DNA of 64,000 nt, from the NCBI GenBank assembly GCA_949358305.1, contig OX442315.1, positions 27,554,427-27,618,426 on the forward strand, given 5' to 3'. Both the position numbers and the translations under genes were made by a program. Every line of letters starts with the position of its first letter. Within the stretch, counting starts at the first letter, position 1. The stretch comes from Strigamia acuminata (lineage: Eukaryota; Arthropoda; Chilopoda; Geophilomorpha; Linotaeniidae). Shown piece after piece: positions 51,506 to 63,548 of this stretch. The notes beneath the pieces are model-generated. The model was not told the DNA's origin. It did not search any database and saw only the letters and a list, made by a program, of their open reading frames with translations.

Positions 51506-53492
51506 ATGCGGACGTTTTTACCAACATTACCATTTTCATTTAATAGTTGTATTTCTGATATCAAAATAAATATCAAACATTTCTCCATACTTCATTTATG
51601 GTTTTGTAAAAACACAAGCATTTCTTCAAATGACATCGATGGGGTTGTGCGGGCGCAACGAGGAGCGCAAGGTGACGATAATGAGTTTTCAGAGAGACTT
51701 GGAGAAAAACACAAGGATTCAAGTAATCAGGTGAAATTAAAACAGATTATATTTCACGATGCTCTTGCGTTTGTCTGATTATTTTTTATCTTTTTTATAA
51801 GGTAACACGTGTGGTTAAACGTGTAAAAGCGAAAACACGATATTTTACTGAAGAAAAATACAAGGAGATAAGTTATTTTGGAGAAAACGGTAAAAAAATA
51901 TAATTTTAAAATTTAATGTAAATTCTAAGTTAGGATGTTCTTAAAGGTCTGAGGAAAGTCTATCCTTATAACTACACTTTTACTACGTTTTGTAAAGAAA
52001 GATGGATTGGACAAACAGTTTTGGAAGTTTTTTCCAAAGAATACAGAAGCTTCTCAACCGAAGAATATGTAAGCCTAATCATTAGAAATTTAATTTTATC
52101 GTATATGAGAAATGTTAGTACCATATTCTTTTGTCTACAGACGCGTTGTATCAACACAGGAGCAGTTAGAGTAAATGATAAAACTATTGACATCGGTTAC
52201 AAATTACAAAATAATGATTTATTAGCTTCTACAGTTCACAGGTTCCTAATTTTTGTTATTTAAATCAAAAAATATATTAATCAATTCCTATTTGTCTTTT
52301 TTCAGGCATGAGACTCCTGTTGCTGACCTGCCAATAAACATTCTACATGAATTTCATGATCTTGTAGTCGTTGATAAGCCATCATCTATTCCGGTGAGTT
52401 AGATTGAAATATATTACTGTATTTGTATTAATTAGATTGTTTTCGATTTTGTTTTCAGGTTCATCCTTGCGGTCGTTACAATCACAATACAGTTTCTGTT
52501 ATTTTAGCAAAAGAATTCAACTTAAAAAATCTTAGAAGTATGGCTGTTTTGTATTCAAATTGCAAACAAGCAGTTATTTATACAGTTATTTTTTTATGTA
52601 TAGTAATTCACAGACTGGATAGTTTAACATCAGGTTTGCTGTTGTTTGGAAAGAACAAAGCGAAAGCTCTGCAATTTCAAAAAGAATTAAGTAGCAGATT
52701 AGTGAATAAGGAGTACGTGTGCAGAGTAGTGGGCGAATTTCCTACGTAACAAATGATACATAATGGATAAAATTAAATTTTGGAGATTAAAATGAAAGTA
52801 ATTTTAAAGTGGTACAGTAAGCTGCGAGGAACCGATTGAAGTTGCTTGTCATAAAATTGGAGTTCGTAGAGTTGGATCAAACGGCAAACACTGTAAAACC
52901 AAATTTGAGAGGATCAGTTACAATGGCAAAACGTCGGTTGTTCTTTGTAAACCATTGACAGGACGAACGCACCAAATTAGAGTACACTTGCAGTTTTTAG
53001 GCAATTTTCAATACAATTTTGTGTTTTAAAATTAATGTATTAAAATATTTTCGTTGTTATTGCAGGTTATCCGATTGTAAATGATCCCATTTATAATCAC
53101 CCAGCGTTTGGGCCTGAAAGGGGTAAAGGAGGAATTATTGACAAAACGAATGAAGAGTTAGCGAGAGAATTAATGCGCCATAATAAATCTGAAAATTATG
53201 TTGGAATTGACAGTTTGAACTCGTCGACTACATTATCTACTAACTCAAGAAGTCATTTATTGCCTTTAGACCCTACAAAACTTGTGATCGATTCAAACTG
53301 TCCTGATTGTAAACTCAGATTTCGAGATCCAAATCCGGAAGATCTTGTTATGTATTTACATGCATGGCGTTATCAAGTAAATATTACGTTAGTATATTTG
53401 ATTAATTGATGAATAATTTGTTTAATAACATTTTTTAGGGTTCTAATTGGAAATTTGAGACTGAGTTACCCAAATGGGTGGATAACAATTGA
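51506..53492 (+). CDS. RPUSD2-type RNA pseudouridine synthase, copy 2
   Basis: Tandem paralogue of the gene to the left. Exons 51506-51730, 51802-51889, 51947-52068, 52141-52241, 52306-52393, 52459-52537, 52604-52745, 52810-53000, 53066-53376, 53439-53492 give 1,401 nt, 466 aa. Motif I is VVDKPSSIPVHPCG and the catalytic Asp is in HRLDSLTSG (about 240). The N-terminus (MRTFLPTLPFSFNS...) has a basic/hydroxylated character that could be a mitochondrial presequence. The intron after 53000 uses a GC donor (AG|GCAATT). The linker after GPERGKGG is shorter than in copy 1, and the intron that copy 1 has at 50927-50993 is missing. No alternative exon is found. The start is the least certain part. 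Confidence 0.9.
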
Positions 53493-54228
53493 ATTTTATT
53501 TGTAAAAAAAAAAAAAACAGTCCACATTAATTTCAGCTTTTAATGTAGTTATAATTACATTACAAATAAATTCATTTTGTCAGTTACATTACTTTTATCG
53601 GTTCAACGTTTTAATTTTCAATTAGTATCGCAAACTAAGAAACAAAATTCATAATCGGATTTGAATATTAAGTTGAAAAAATAGAATGCTTATAATGTAA
53701 AGGCCTTGCTGAATTAACAAAATATTTCCTGATAAAAGTTTTAAAACGATATTTCGTACAGATTTTGATCAAAATAAATTTGTAACAAATTTGTCGAATT
53801 ACACTTAACCCACAACATACACGATTAATATTCCAACAGTATTTTTTTTATAATCTGCAAAAGTTAACTCGCTGTACAGTCGTTTATAGTTACACAAATT
53901 AATGTAAATAATTTCCAATACTCCATAAAAAGACTAATAAGCATTCATAAATTTATTACAATACTAAAAAAAAAAAAACACGATAAAAGCATAGACCCGA
54001 TTCCAGCTTTTATCTAAATTCATTCATTCTTTTTACAAAATTCTATTGTCAAATTTTATATACACATCAGTTGGCAAATTTAAATAATTTAATATGCAAA
54101 TGAAAAACAATTCTTTTAATTATGAAAAAACTGATAGAAATAAATACAGTTGCGTGCTTTTAATCATTTGTTTATTTTTTTCATCCAAATATTTGCGAAA
54201 TCTAAATATAAATTTTTCAAAGGTCCCA
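53493..54228. other. convergent intergenic region (pseudouridine synthase 2 / dynein LIC)
   Basis: 736 bp of AT-rich sequence between two convergent stops. A-runs and AATAAA signals (about 53,565 and 53,950) fit two 3' UTRs. No ORF or repeat that I can support. Confidence 0.45.
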
Positions 54229-57114
54229 TCAAGCGGTAGAATTAGGAGAAGTTTGATTAGGCACAGGTTTCTTAGGGCGAGTCATTCTATCCAATTCGGC
54301 AGCGACATCATTACGAACAACTGCTGGTTTATCTGTCAAAAATATTTTTTCATTACTCGAAACAAAAACCAGAAAACAAACAAACAAACCTGGTGTTTTC
54401 CCAGCAACTTGTGGACTGACAGCTGCTTTTTTAGTAAGCAGACTATTGAAAAAATTAGCCAGAACGCCTTCGCTGTTGTTAACGGTTGTTTTCGACGCTT
54501 CTCCCTAGAATTAAAATTCGATTTACTACAATCAATTTTAATCCAAAATAATAATTAAAACATGAAACACGACAAAATAAATTCATGCAGTGGTAAAACT
54601 TAATTATAACAAATTTTCACTTACAGAGGTTTGCCTCCACATGGGCTAAAGCGAGCATTTAAATTATAATATAAAGAAAATACGACCTAAGTCAACTACA
54701 GTGTTAAAAAGTCACACTAACTACTACAGTGCAGCAGTAAGTGGTTACATTTTAACAGTTGTTCAAATTCAAGATTAGAATTAATTACTTTTTTAGGAGA
54801 TCCAACAGCAGCTTGCATAGTCGGGGGGCCTGACACCCTCCTGTCTGGGGTTTTTTGAACACCTGGTGTTCTTATAGGGGATTCCTGTAATGTTGGTTCA
54901 CCCAAAGTTATAGAAATTAGTAAACACAAAATGCAAAAATTATAAAAAGCAAAATTGGTCAATGGATTAATTGTTATCATGCAAACAAAATTAGTCCTAG
55001 TAAATTGTTTTACTTGTCTCGGCGAAGTTCCTTGGGGTGGCAACTGCTGATTAAGTAACTGTTGTTGTTTAGTAAGAAATAGCTGCTCGTCTTCAGCTTG
55101 GATCTCTAGTTCTCTTTGAACCGGCTGCTCAAAGACAGTTGATATAAGTAAACAAGTTAAACAGTACTTCGGTGACGTTTACTTTTCGAAGTCCCGGCTT
55201 CACGATAACTTCGGGGTAATAATCGTCAGGTTTCATTGTCGTCATGTTTTCGTATAAAATGCTGATTTTCTTTTCGTTATCCCATCCAGATGGACTGAAA
55301 TAGCAAATATGGTAAATTAAAGACGTGAAATTTGCGCAACTCATTTTCTTACATGAAAACCGCGTCTTTCTCAACCACTAAAGCCGGTGTTCTGAATGGG
55401 AATCCGTAAATTCGGTGGATTAAATATTTATATAAGAGGTCACAATTTTTGTCTTCTTTGACTGATGTGTAAAACAAAGCTGCACCATCTGAAATAACAA
55501 GTTCAACATTTCCAATTCGATGCTATTCATATTAGAAAATTAGGAAATTCATAAAGCATACATAACAAGCAAAATTTCCGTATGGATTGTTGGATAAAGT
55601 CAAAATGCTCGTCTTTATAATCAAATTCTTTCTCTAAATTTGACATAAAGTCAGTCTAAAAATAGAAATAAAAATAAAAAATAAAAAAAAAATTATTGTA
55701 TACAACGACGACTTACTTTAGTCACTACAACGACAACATCCAATCCCAAATTCCTAGTTAAAGTGTTTTCCCCTAGAGGAAACAATATATGATCATCATC
55801 ACCACTTCCTCCGGCACTAATTGACGATGATGTTCTTCGAATTGGCGAACTCGAACCTTCCAAGTCATCACCTGGTTCTATATAATCGTGCCAACTTTTA
55901 AGATCTAAAATTAATTATTTTTATTAAAATTACCATTAATAAATAAGAATTTTTTTTTAATTGCTTACTTGCTTGTTGCATTTCTTTTATTTCTTCAATT
56001 GAGAATTTTAGCCTGTCAATGTGATCTTGTAATATCTGACCCCAAGTTTGAAGCGAGTCGAGAACAGTCCAAGGCTGCATCATCGATACGCAAAACACAA
56101 CAGTCGTATGACGGAATGATTTTTCCGTCAACGTAAACTTCAATAAGTGGCTGTGGGATGGATCTCCATCCAAAACCCAAGCTCCTAGTCGAGTATGATC
56201 TATAAAACACAAAGATTGTACTAATATTATATCAATTTATCTTGAAATAAACAACTTACCATCTCTGTATTCGTCTCTGACATCGATATAATGATATTCC
56301 AATCCCGAACCCTTCTTAGGATCTTCAGTTCCTTGGATTTTAGCTAGTAATGTCGTTTTTCCTGATTCATTATCACCTGTTTAAACAAATTTTCACATCA
56401 GTTTAAATTGTTAATATTTTTTCTTCTTTTTTTTTTCTTACCTAAAACTAGAAGAACTTTGCAGGATGGAAGTTTAGTTGTAGAACTAGCTTGAACTTCG
56501 CTAAGAATCGAACCCCTGTAATATTTTGTTTTACTTTATTAACAAATAATTTTCATTTTTATCTCGTGTTGTGAATATCAAAAGGTCCATCTGCAAGCAA
56601 CGATGAGTCACTAAATTCGTCAGCAAGGAAACGCCTTTCGACCTTAAGATACTTTTAATTTTTCGTTTCAAATCTAACATCTAATGTAGTGTTGTTGATT
56701 TTTTCAGTTTTAAATTATTTGAAAATATTTAAATTTGGACATTTAATTTTAAAATTTGAAATTTAAATGTTCTAAAACTGAAAATAAATTCCGTTCTTTA
56801 GAAATCGTAGGCTTATGCATTCGAATAACGGTCTATTCTTTTGCTTTCAACACAAATCAACGACTTAAACAATAACCCGAGGGATTAAAATAATTAATTT
56901 TCCGATTTGATGACATGAACGTGTTGATGTCTAGAATTTGTACATTTCGCTGTTTTATTGTAACTTCTTCAAGAAATAACAATTTTATTCAAACAAAGGC
57001 CCAAATACACGCTTTAACTTACCATAAATTTTGTTCTTGATCATTTTCCTTCTTTGAATCGTGAGAATTACTTTTATCCCCGCTGCTATTCAAAGATTTT
57101 GTTGCGGGAGCCAT
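54229..57114 (-). CDS. Dlic: cytoplasmic dynein light intermediate chain (DYNC1LI)
   Basis: Adaptor-binding subunit of dynein-1. It starts [19 protein letters not shown] at 57114. The Ras-like domain has Walker [15 protein letters not shown] and later VVVVTKTDF. The middle ([16 protein letters not shown]-like [24 protein letters not shown]) and the C-terminal effector-binding region ([20 protein letters not shown], helix 1 region, then NSLLTKK) follow. It ends [16 protein letters not shown]. About 10 exons, ~490 aa, close to LIC1 of other insects. The helix that binds BICD2/Hook-type adaptors is conserved ([12 protein letters not shown]). Confidence 0.95.
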
Positions 57115-57563
57115 CTTGATTTCATCTAACTCGGAAACTGACATTAAAGCGCACTGCGCATGCGCATTCCAACGCTGTCTTGAAATCTTAATAAACCCTG
57201 ATCGTAAGTTAATGTGCCGTCGTCTCCATTCTTTGTTTTCGTTAATACGGTTATTCGTTAATACGTTAATAATGTAGCGACCTTACTGTTTGATAAAGCT
57301 CTGTTTTTATATGCCATTAACTGTAACAGAATCGTCGATATATCATTATTCATTATCACAAATAAATTATTCCTCATGGTCATACATCATTTTTATTTCT
57401 ACTTCATATCTAACAAATTGGCAAAAGAGTATTTTTATTTTTGAACAAACTCAAATAAAATTTCAAAAAATATAATTACAAAAATACGAGTTTTAAAAAT
57501 CACAAATAAAAACCGAATAAAAAAGTTCATTTAAAAATTGGTGATATTAAAACCGAGTCAATT

Positions 57564-58306
57564 TCAGCTGTCGTTTCTGTTTCTTTTTCTTTTCTTATGA
57601 TTAACAATGAGTGCAGACGGATTTATTTTTTCTATCTTCCGGTTCTGCCATTGTTGATAGTCCTTAAAACTTTCCAGTCCTCTTTTATAAAGACATTTTT
57701 CGAAGTCATCCAATTTGCCTATTATATCATTCGTACCGTTTAAAAAGTGGTTTTGGGATGCATCCATTATTCGTTTAAACCTCTCTTTAAAAGTCTGGAA
57801 GAAAAATTTAAAAATTAAACGCCAATAAACAACCAAATCAAGTTCATCACACCTGCATTAAACATTCCATTATTAGTTTACTTTCCGCATGCTCAAACAC
57901 AATTATATGCGATGCAAAGTTATAAAAATTCGGTCCGATTTTGTGTAGATCGACCACAGTCGCGTCTGCTTGAAGAATTTCTCGGTAACTTTCTTTGTAC
58001 ACTTTCGGGATGTCAACGCGAACGACGTTGCGCTTAGACAGTTCTCGAGCTAACCAAAACGGCAATTCGAGCTTGGTGCCTGCTTTTAAGTTTTCATCAT
58101 CTGCAGCTGGATTTAGGTATCCTGTAAAACGTTAAAAAAACAAATGAAAGTCAGAATGACATTGTGTGAATCGGTCACATTTACACCATTCAATCATTTC
58201 AATCTAAATTACCTAATTTATGTACGGTCAGCTCAAATGTACACGAAATCTTCTCGTGTGTTGTTAGAATATCGTCTATGCAAAAATATTTGTTTGATAC
58301 AGACAT
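57564..58306 (-). CDS. GINS3: GINS complex subunit 3 (PSF3)
   Basis: Part of the GINS tetramer, which with Cdc45 and MCM forms the replicative CMG helicase. Exons 58306-58213, 58121-57853, 57794-57564 give 594 nt, 197 aa; human GINS3 is 216. It begins MSVSNKYFCIDDILTTHEK (typical YF.IDDIL) and continues FELTVHKLGYLNPA, GTKLELPFWLAREL and VYKESYREILQADATVVDLH. The basic C-tail NHKKRKRNRNDS could act in nuclear localisation. 527 bp upstream, divergent, lies AMFR. Downstream on the same strand lies the dynein light intermediate chain, whose own start is 450 bp away. Confidence 0.94.
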
Positions 58307-58834
58307 TAAATAAGCAAATGGCTATCACGAGGCAACAACTTTTCGATCGATTCAAACTGACTATGCCCGCCAAATCGCGCTGTCTAACGGCAGATGTGTA
58401 CTCTAACTGCCATTAAAGAATTTTTGCGTCGTAGCAATAGAAATGTATAGTAATGGAAAACTTAAATACATTATGATTTATTCCCCATTTTTCTGTCATT
58501 TAATTTAATTTAATAATTAAATACTATTTAAATCCTTCTGAAATTACATTAATTCGATAATTTAACACGTGGCGGCCCTGTTATCGAAAGCGAAATGAGG
58601 GAGACGGCAAGTGAAGTGCTGTATTGACTCATTTCTTCTAAATCCGTAAGAAGAGTTACTAAGCCAGTGCAATTAGTTGTGTAACAGAATACATAACTGC
58701 TTTATCTAGCTGCCCCAAACCATGCCAAAAGGAATAGTGTACGGTTCGTGTCAAGTTTGTATCTAACCAGAAATGCTTTCGGGAGGCGTCAAGAAGAAAT
58801 CCATTTAATATCTCTTTACTTAATTAACGCCGAA
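58307..58834. promoter_or_regulatory. divergent promoter region GINS3 / AMFR
   Basis: 528 bp between two divergent starts. It contains AACACGTGGCGG (about 58,563). TATCGAAAGCG and GCGAAATGAG near 58,580 lie on the AMFR side. A cell-cycle element for GINS3 would be expected, but no clear E2F consensus is seen. Confidence 0.45.
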
Positions 58835-61800
58835 ATGCCTGTCGTTTTCGTGGATAGATTACCTCTACCTAGTCTGCATGCCTACACGGCTTTAAGTGTG
58901 CTGTTATTATCATGTTCGGTTTACTACGCCATCCAAGTAACGTCGGATCCGACTTGGAAAATAAATGCCACTTTGAACAGTATGGACAATGCTAATGAAG
59001 AGGATAATGTCTCCGATTTAATTCTCAATGACCAGATAAGTTCTGGGGAAAACAATTTCAACGATGAAGATGTGCCCAGGCCCATTCAAGTTTTATATTT
59101 CATGATACAGGAACCGCTGTGTATTTGGGTGAGTTTTCGTTTAACGCGCTAATTTGAGTATTCAGTAAAACACATGTGAATATAATGTCATATGGAGAGT
59201 CTGAGAATAGTTAGAACGTAATAGTTTTAGTTTTTATAAAATGTGTTACAAAATGTTTTATTTTGTAGTAATATTTTTCTATTTAATATTTTTTTTGAAG
59301 ACTTGTATCAATATGGCTTATTGCTGCCTTATTTTGGTTGGAAAATTCATTCAAAAGTTGGTGTTTGGAGAGCTACGTGTCAGTGAACAACAGGTAAAAT
59401 CTTCTATATTTCTCAATAACTGTTTTTGATTAGTTTTTTTGCTTCCGGTTTAATTTGCGGGGGAAGAATTTTTTCTTTACTCCCATTTTGTGTTCCGGTT
59501 TAATTTGCCGGTTCATTGTGATTTAAATTGAGTTTGTAAATCCAGATGTAATTTTTTTTTTAACATTAACTTATTTCCTTGGCCCTTAAGCTTAAAGAAA
59601 ACGAGAAAATTCACTTTCGAACGAGTGGGTTTGTCCTAAATTTAAAAAGGAAACCGGTGAACGTCCTGTTATTTATTTATTTACGATTCTTTTTTCTTTA
59701 TCTGTTTTTTTTTATTTTTTTTATTTTCTAGCACATCAAGGATAAATTTTGGAACTTTGTGTTTTACAAGTTCATCTTCATATTCGGGGTGTTAAATGTG
59801 CAATATATGGACGAAGTAATCTCATGGTGCAGTTGGTTTTCTGTCTTGGGCTTTCTTCATCTTTTGGCGCAATTGGCAAAAGATAGATTTGAATACGTAA
59901 GCAATTTTGACGCGCCAATGAATGAAACAATTTAAATACGGAGTAATAAAATACAATTATAAATTGCAGTTGTCCTTTTCTCCCACGACACCTCGATGGA
60001 CTCACATTCGCCTGTTGATACTTTTGTCGACTATTTTAAGTATATCTTTGGCACTTTTTGGGATTTGTATCGTCGTTGGCTTGAATGCTGGAACAAGCAC
60101 ATTTGCCTTTATGGCAGTAGAGGTAATTGAGCTAATTTTAGACTTGATCACTTGATCATGTTTTGACCTTGTAACCTTGGCTTATTTATTCTGCAGTGTG
60201 TCCTGCTCAACTTGAGGACGCTTTATGTCATAGTAAGGTAATTTGATCGTAAATTTTTATTTATTTTCTTTATTTATAAATGCTGGCACTTATTTTTAGA
60301 TACGGGATTCACCTTTGGGATAAAAATCATCAAGGTGTTTGGGAAAATCGCGGTACTTATATGTACTTTGCAGAATTTATTTTTGAAATGGCTGCTCTGT
60401 TCATAGACTTCACGCACCACCTGCACATGCTCGTAAATAACGACAATAGAAATAATTTTACATTATTATACAGTTTATTTGCAATTATTCCAGCTGTGGG
60501 GAAACATATTCTTGAGTATGGCCAGTTTGGTGATTTGCATGCAATTACGATATTTATTTTACGAAATGCAACGGCGCGTGAAGAAACATAAAAATTATTT
60601 GCGGGTTGTTCGCCACATGGAGCGAAAGTAAGGAAATATTTATACGGTAGAATCGAGTTTAAATTTCGATTTTTTTTTTAAATTCTCAAGTTATTCAATG
60701 GCGCTACCAGAGGAATTGGAAAGTAATAGTGACGATTGTGCTATTTGCTGGGATAAAATGGAATCTGCAAGGAAACTTCCTTGTGGTCATTTATTTCACA
60801 ATTCGTGTTTGCGTTCATGGCTAGAACAAGATACGTCCTGTCCAACATGTCGTACTGCTCTTAGTGATCAGCACGATCAAGAAACGAACCAACCAATGCC
60901 CAATAATGACAACATTCTTGCGGGACTTGGCACCTCACTAACAACTCCCGATGCGACATCGGATGTTCCACAAAATCGGGAAAGAGCCATTAGGAATCAC
61001 TTTTTCCATTTTGATGGTAAATAAAGTTATTTAAACTGTCCACCATACATCGCAGAATCTTAAAACATTTTATACTTTTTAGGCTCAAGATACGTTAGTT
61101 GGTTGCCAAGTTTTTCTGTGGAGGTTACGCATGCGCCGTTACTTCGAGACAGGCAACAAGTGCAAACCTCGCAATTAGACAGTATGGTAATGTCATCTAA
61201 TCTGTGTGACTGTGGACGAATTTTTTTTATATTGTAACATGTGAATTAATATTTAATAGGCAAGACAAGTGCAACAAATGTTTTCGCACATGCCTTTAAA
61301 TGTCATCACTAATGATCTCCGTATTACTCGATCTATCGAAGTGACGATAGAAAACATACTTGAAGAACGTCTTGTTGCACCTCCAGTAAGTGCCAAAAGT
61401 TACGCATGTTTAGTTGGTTCAAAAGATATTTGATTTCGTTAGTTTCAGATGCAAACCAATAGGACTACTTCTCAAATTTCATCCTCATCGGTAATTATTT
61501 GGTTAAATGTTTTGTATTACTGAATAAGATTGTAATAATGTGAAATGTTGTGTAACAGGATTCCATATCCAGTACGGCTGAATCGGATAAGCAAAGTACT
61601 TCGCATGTTCAAGAACCTGCTAAGTTCTTTTCTGGTGATTTAGCAAATGCAGAGAGGTGAATTAATTATTTGAAGCGTATTTTATTTATTATTATTTACT
61701 TAAATTATTTTTTTTTCTTTTCTAGTATCGCTGAGGAGGTTCAGAGTAGTTTTGGCGGGAGATTTTCAAAATCGTCAGATGAGAGGGAGCGAATGCTGGC

Positions 61801-62026
61801 CAGGCGGAAGGAAGAGATGATCCAGATGGCGAGAAAGTAAACTTTTATAATTATTATTTTTATTTATCTATTTTTCAAATATATTTTTAATTGTAGGAAA
61901 TATATCTCGATGAATATAAAAACCAATTCTAACGATATGAACTCTCGTGAATCACCAGAAAATCGTCGACATCTGGCATATGAAGCTGCTCAGAGACGGC
62001 TCGCTCGGCAGTCCTGTTTGAAATAA
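58835..62026 (+). CDS. AMFR: AMFR/gp78 ER-membrane E3 ubiquitin ligase
   Basis: RING E3 of ER-associated degradation. Fourteen exons (58835-59128, 59301-59393, 59732-59896, 59970-60122, 60197-60237, 60300-60432, 60494-60627, 60691-61016, 61083-61186, 61260-61385, 61449-61490, 61559-61656, 61726-61836, 61897-62026) give 649 aa; human is 643. The start MPVVFVDRLPLPSL leads into a multispan membrane domain (IFIFGVLNVQYMDEVISWC; SMASLVICMQLRYLF). The RING is CAICWDKM...CGHLFHNSCLRSWLEQ...CPTC. The CUE domain is MPLNVITNDLRITRSIEVT. The Ube2g2-binding region (SSDERERMLARRKEEMIQMA) and a C-terminal VIM-like helix (YEAAQRRLARQS) for p97 are both present. All functional modules of gp78 are there. Confidence 0.96.
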
Positions 62027-62620
62027 ACCCCAATTACCCCGATTACAATTATCCGAATAAAACTTGTTTCAGTTATGAATTAATGGGAAACAATTTATTA
62101 ATCGCCCTTTAAAACGATTTTCTTTTGTTATTATTTTTCCTTCTCGTTATTTTTTGGCATAACTCAAGTTTTTGTAAGGCTTCGTTTTTCCGTAATTTGA
62201 CTAAGAAATTCGCCGATAGACGCCGAATTGATTGGTCGAGTCATGTAACTAATTTTATTAATGACCATTTAATGTAATGGGAGCTGTAAACCCCCATGGG
62301 GATTTAACCACGTTAAAATTTTGGAGCGGCTATTCATTGAAATCTCATTTCTTATTCGATGGCAGGATTTATGCAATAGGAGTAAATTTCTCTCGATAAA
62401 TTACTTAATTATAAAAAGGCGGAAGTTCATAGTCTGGACTTGCAAGGGTGAATTAGAAACATTCCCCAAATGTCCCGTGCTCTACTAATTCCCATATACC
62501 TATTCAAGAAGACATAGCCCTTGTAATCTTACTTAGGCATTTATTTGTTACCTAAGTAAAATAAAAAAAAATTCACTTACAAATCTTTATTTCACAATTT
62601 TATATTACTCGAAACAAAAT
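62027..62620. other. convergent intergenic region (AMFR / DAD1)
   Basis: 594 bp between convergent stops. AATAAA (62,022-62,027 and later) serves AMFR. A perfect 9-bp stem (TTACTTAGG / CCTAAGTAA, 62529-62537 and 62551-62559) with a 13-nt loop lies near the DAD1 3' end. It holds no ORF that I can support. Confidence 0.45.
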
Positions 62621-63030
62621 TCATCCAATGAAGTTCATGACAACCAAATGCAGAATTACATTAGCGAATATAAAATCGGCAAAACCACGTTCTGGACTGA
62701 TGTTTTGGAATTGTCCTTTGTTCTGGACGTTCACTTGTAACCGCAAGCACACTGGAAAAGCATTAGAGCACGTTAGAAATGATAATCTGATGAAAAAATG
62801 TAATTTAACTTATACGTACCACCCAACACGAACGAGCCGACGCACGAGATGAATCCGGACAAAAATGAGTTAAATGGGTAAGTGCCCACTAACATGCAGT
62901 AAAGGAATTGCACAATGCCGGTGAGCATCACATACAGCAAATAGGCATCGACCAGTTTTAGTTTTCTGGGTGTGTTTGAAACATATTCGTCGTATAGACG
63001 ACCTAGAACGGTCTTAATATTTGCCGACAT
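62621..63030 (-). CDS. DAD1: DAD1, oligosaccharyltransferase subunit (OST2)
   Basis: Structural subunit of the oligosaccharyltransferase that N-glycosylates proteins in the ER. Two exons (63030-62820, 62751-62621) give 342 nt, exactly 113 aa, the universal DAD1 length. It begins [18 protein letters not shown], has three hydrophobic segments, and shows [34 protein letters not shown] and [11 protein letters not shown]. The open frame continues 40 codons upstream of this Met without a stop, but conservation and family length support the start given. PSMD7 starts divergently 518 bp away. Confidence 0.97.
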
Positions 63031-63548
63031 TATGGAACCTGGCAGTCCTGTGCTCACGAATTCGAATCGTGATCTCGGACGTGGCACATCGGATGGCGGG
63101 CGATTGCCGGACTTTATTTTTCCATGAATTTTTGTTTTATTGGTCATCAAGTAAATATGTTTTTTGGGGACACTTTAATTTCTGAGATGGAAATTTAGGC
63201 TAAAATATCAACTTCTCTTACGGACTTTTTAAGTCACGTTTACGCTAACACTATATCGCAAACAATACATGGCGCATGTATACAGATCACACGTGCGGAT
63301 GCGCTTAGGTCATAGCTTCGGTGCATGGAATAATAAATAAAATAAACATAACAAATTCTTATTTTTAAATATTTATTTATAAATTTTTTCACAAGATTTT
63401 TGCTCAATCGTGTGAGTTTTTAACTTTGACATATATTGGGTTTTACATTTCGGCTAACAGATGTCGCAGACAGAATTTTTCACTTCCGGTTTGTGTGTTG
63501 GTGCTGCAAGTCATTGTGTTTTGTTGACTACTTACGAGAAGAAAAATC
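63031..63548. promoter_or_regulatory. divergent promoter region DAD1 / PSMD7
   Basis: 518 bp between divergent starts. The left part keeps the DAD1 frame open for 40 codons. ACACGTGCGGATGCGC lies at about 63,290. There is an AT-rich stretch at 63,330-63,395 and no TATA box close to PSMD7; AGACAGAATTTTTCACTTCCGG (ETS-like CTTCCGG) ends about 63,488. Confidence 0.45.

Noticed and set aside
52745-52812. Apparent frameshift between GEFPT and CEEPIE in pseudouridine synthase copy 2
   Set aside because: The acceptor TTTTAAAG at 52809 gives GTVSCEEPIE, the same length as copy 1, with a complete frame.
54094-54558. 154-codon plus-strand ORF
   Set aside because: It is the reverse of dynein light intermediate chain exons and introns, AT-rich with no family resemblance.
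60432-60494. Apparent frameshift in AMFR after HLHMLV
   Set aside because: A short intron (60433-60493, GTAAAT...TTCCAG) restores the frame and the family sequence (SMASLVIC...LRYLF).
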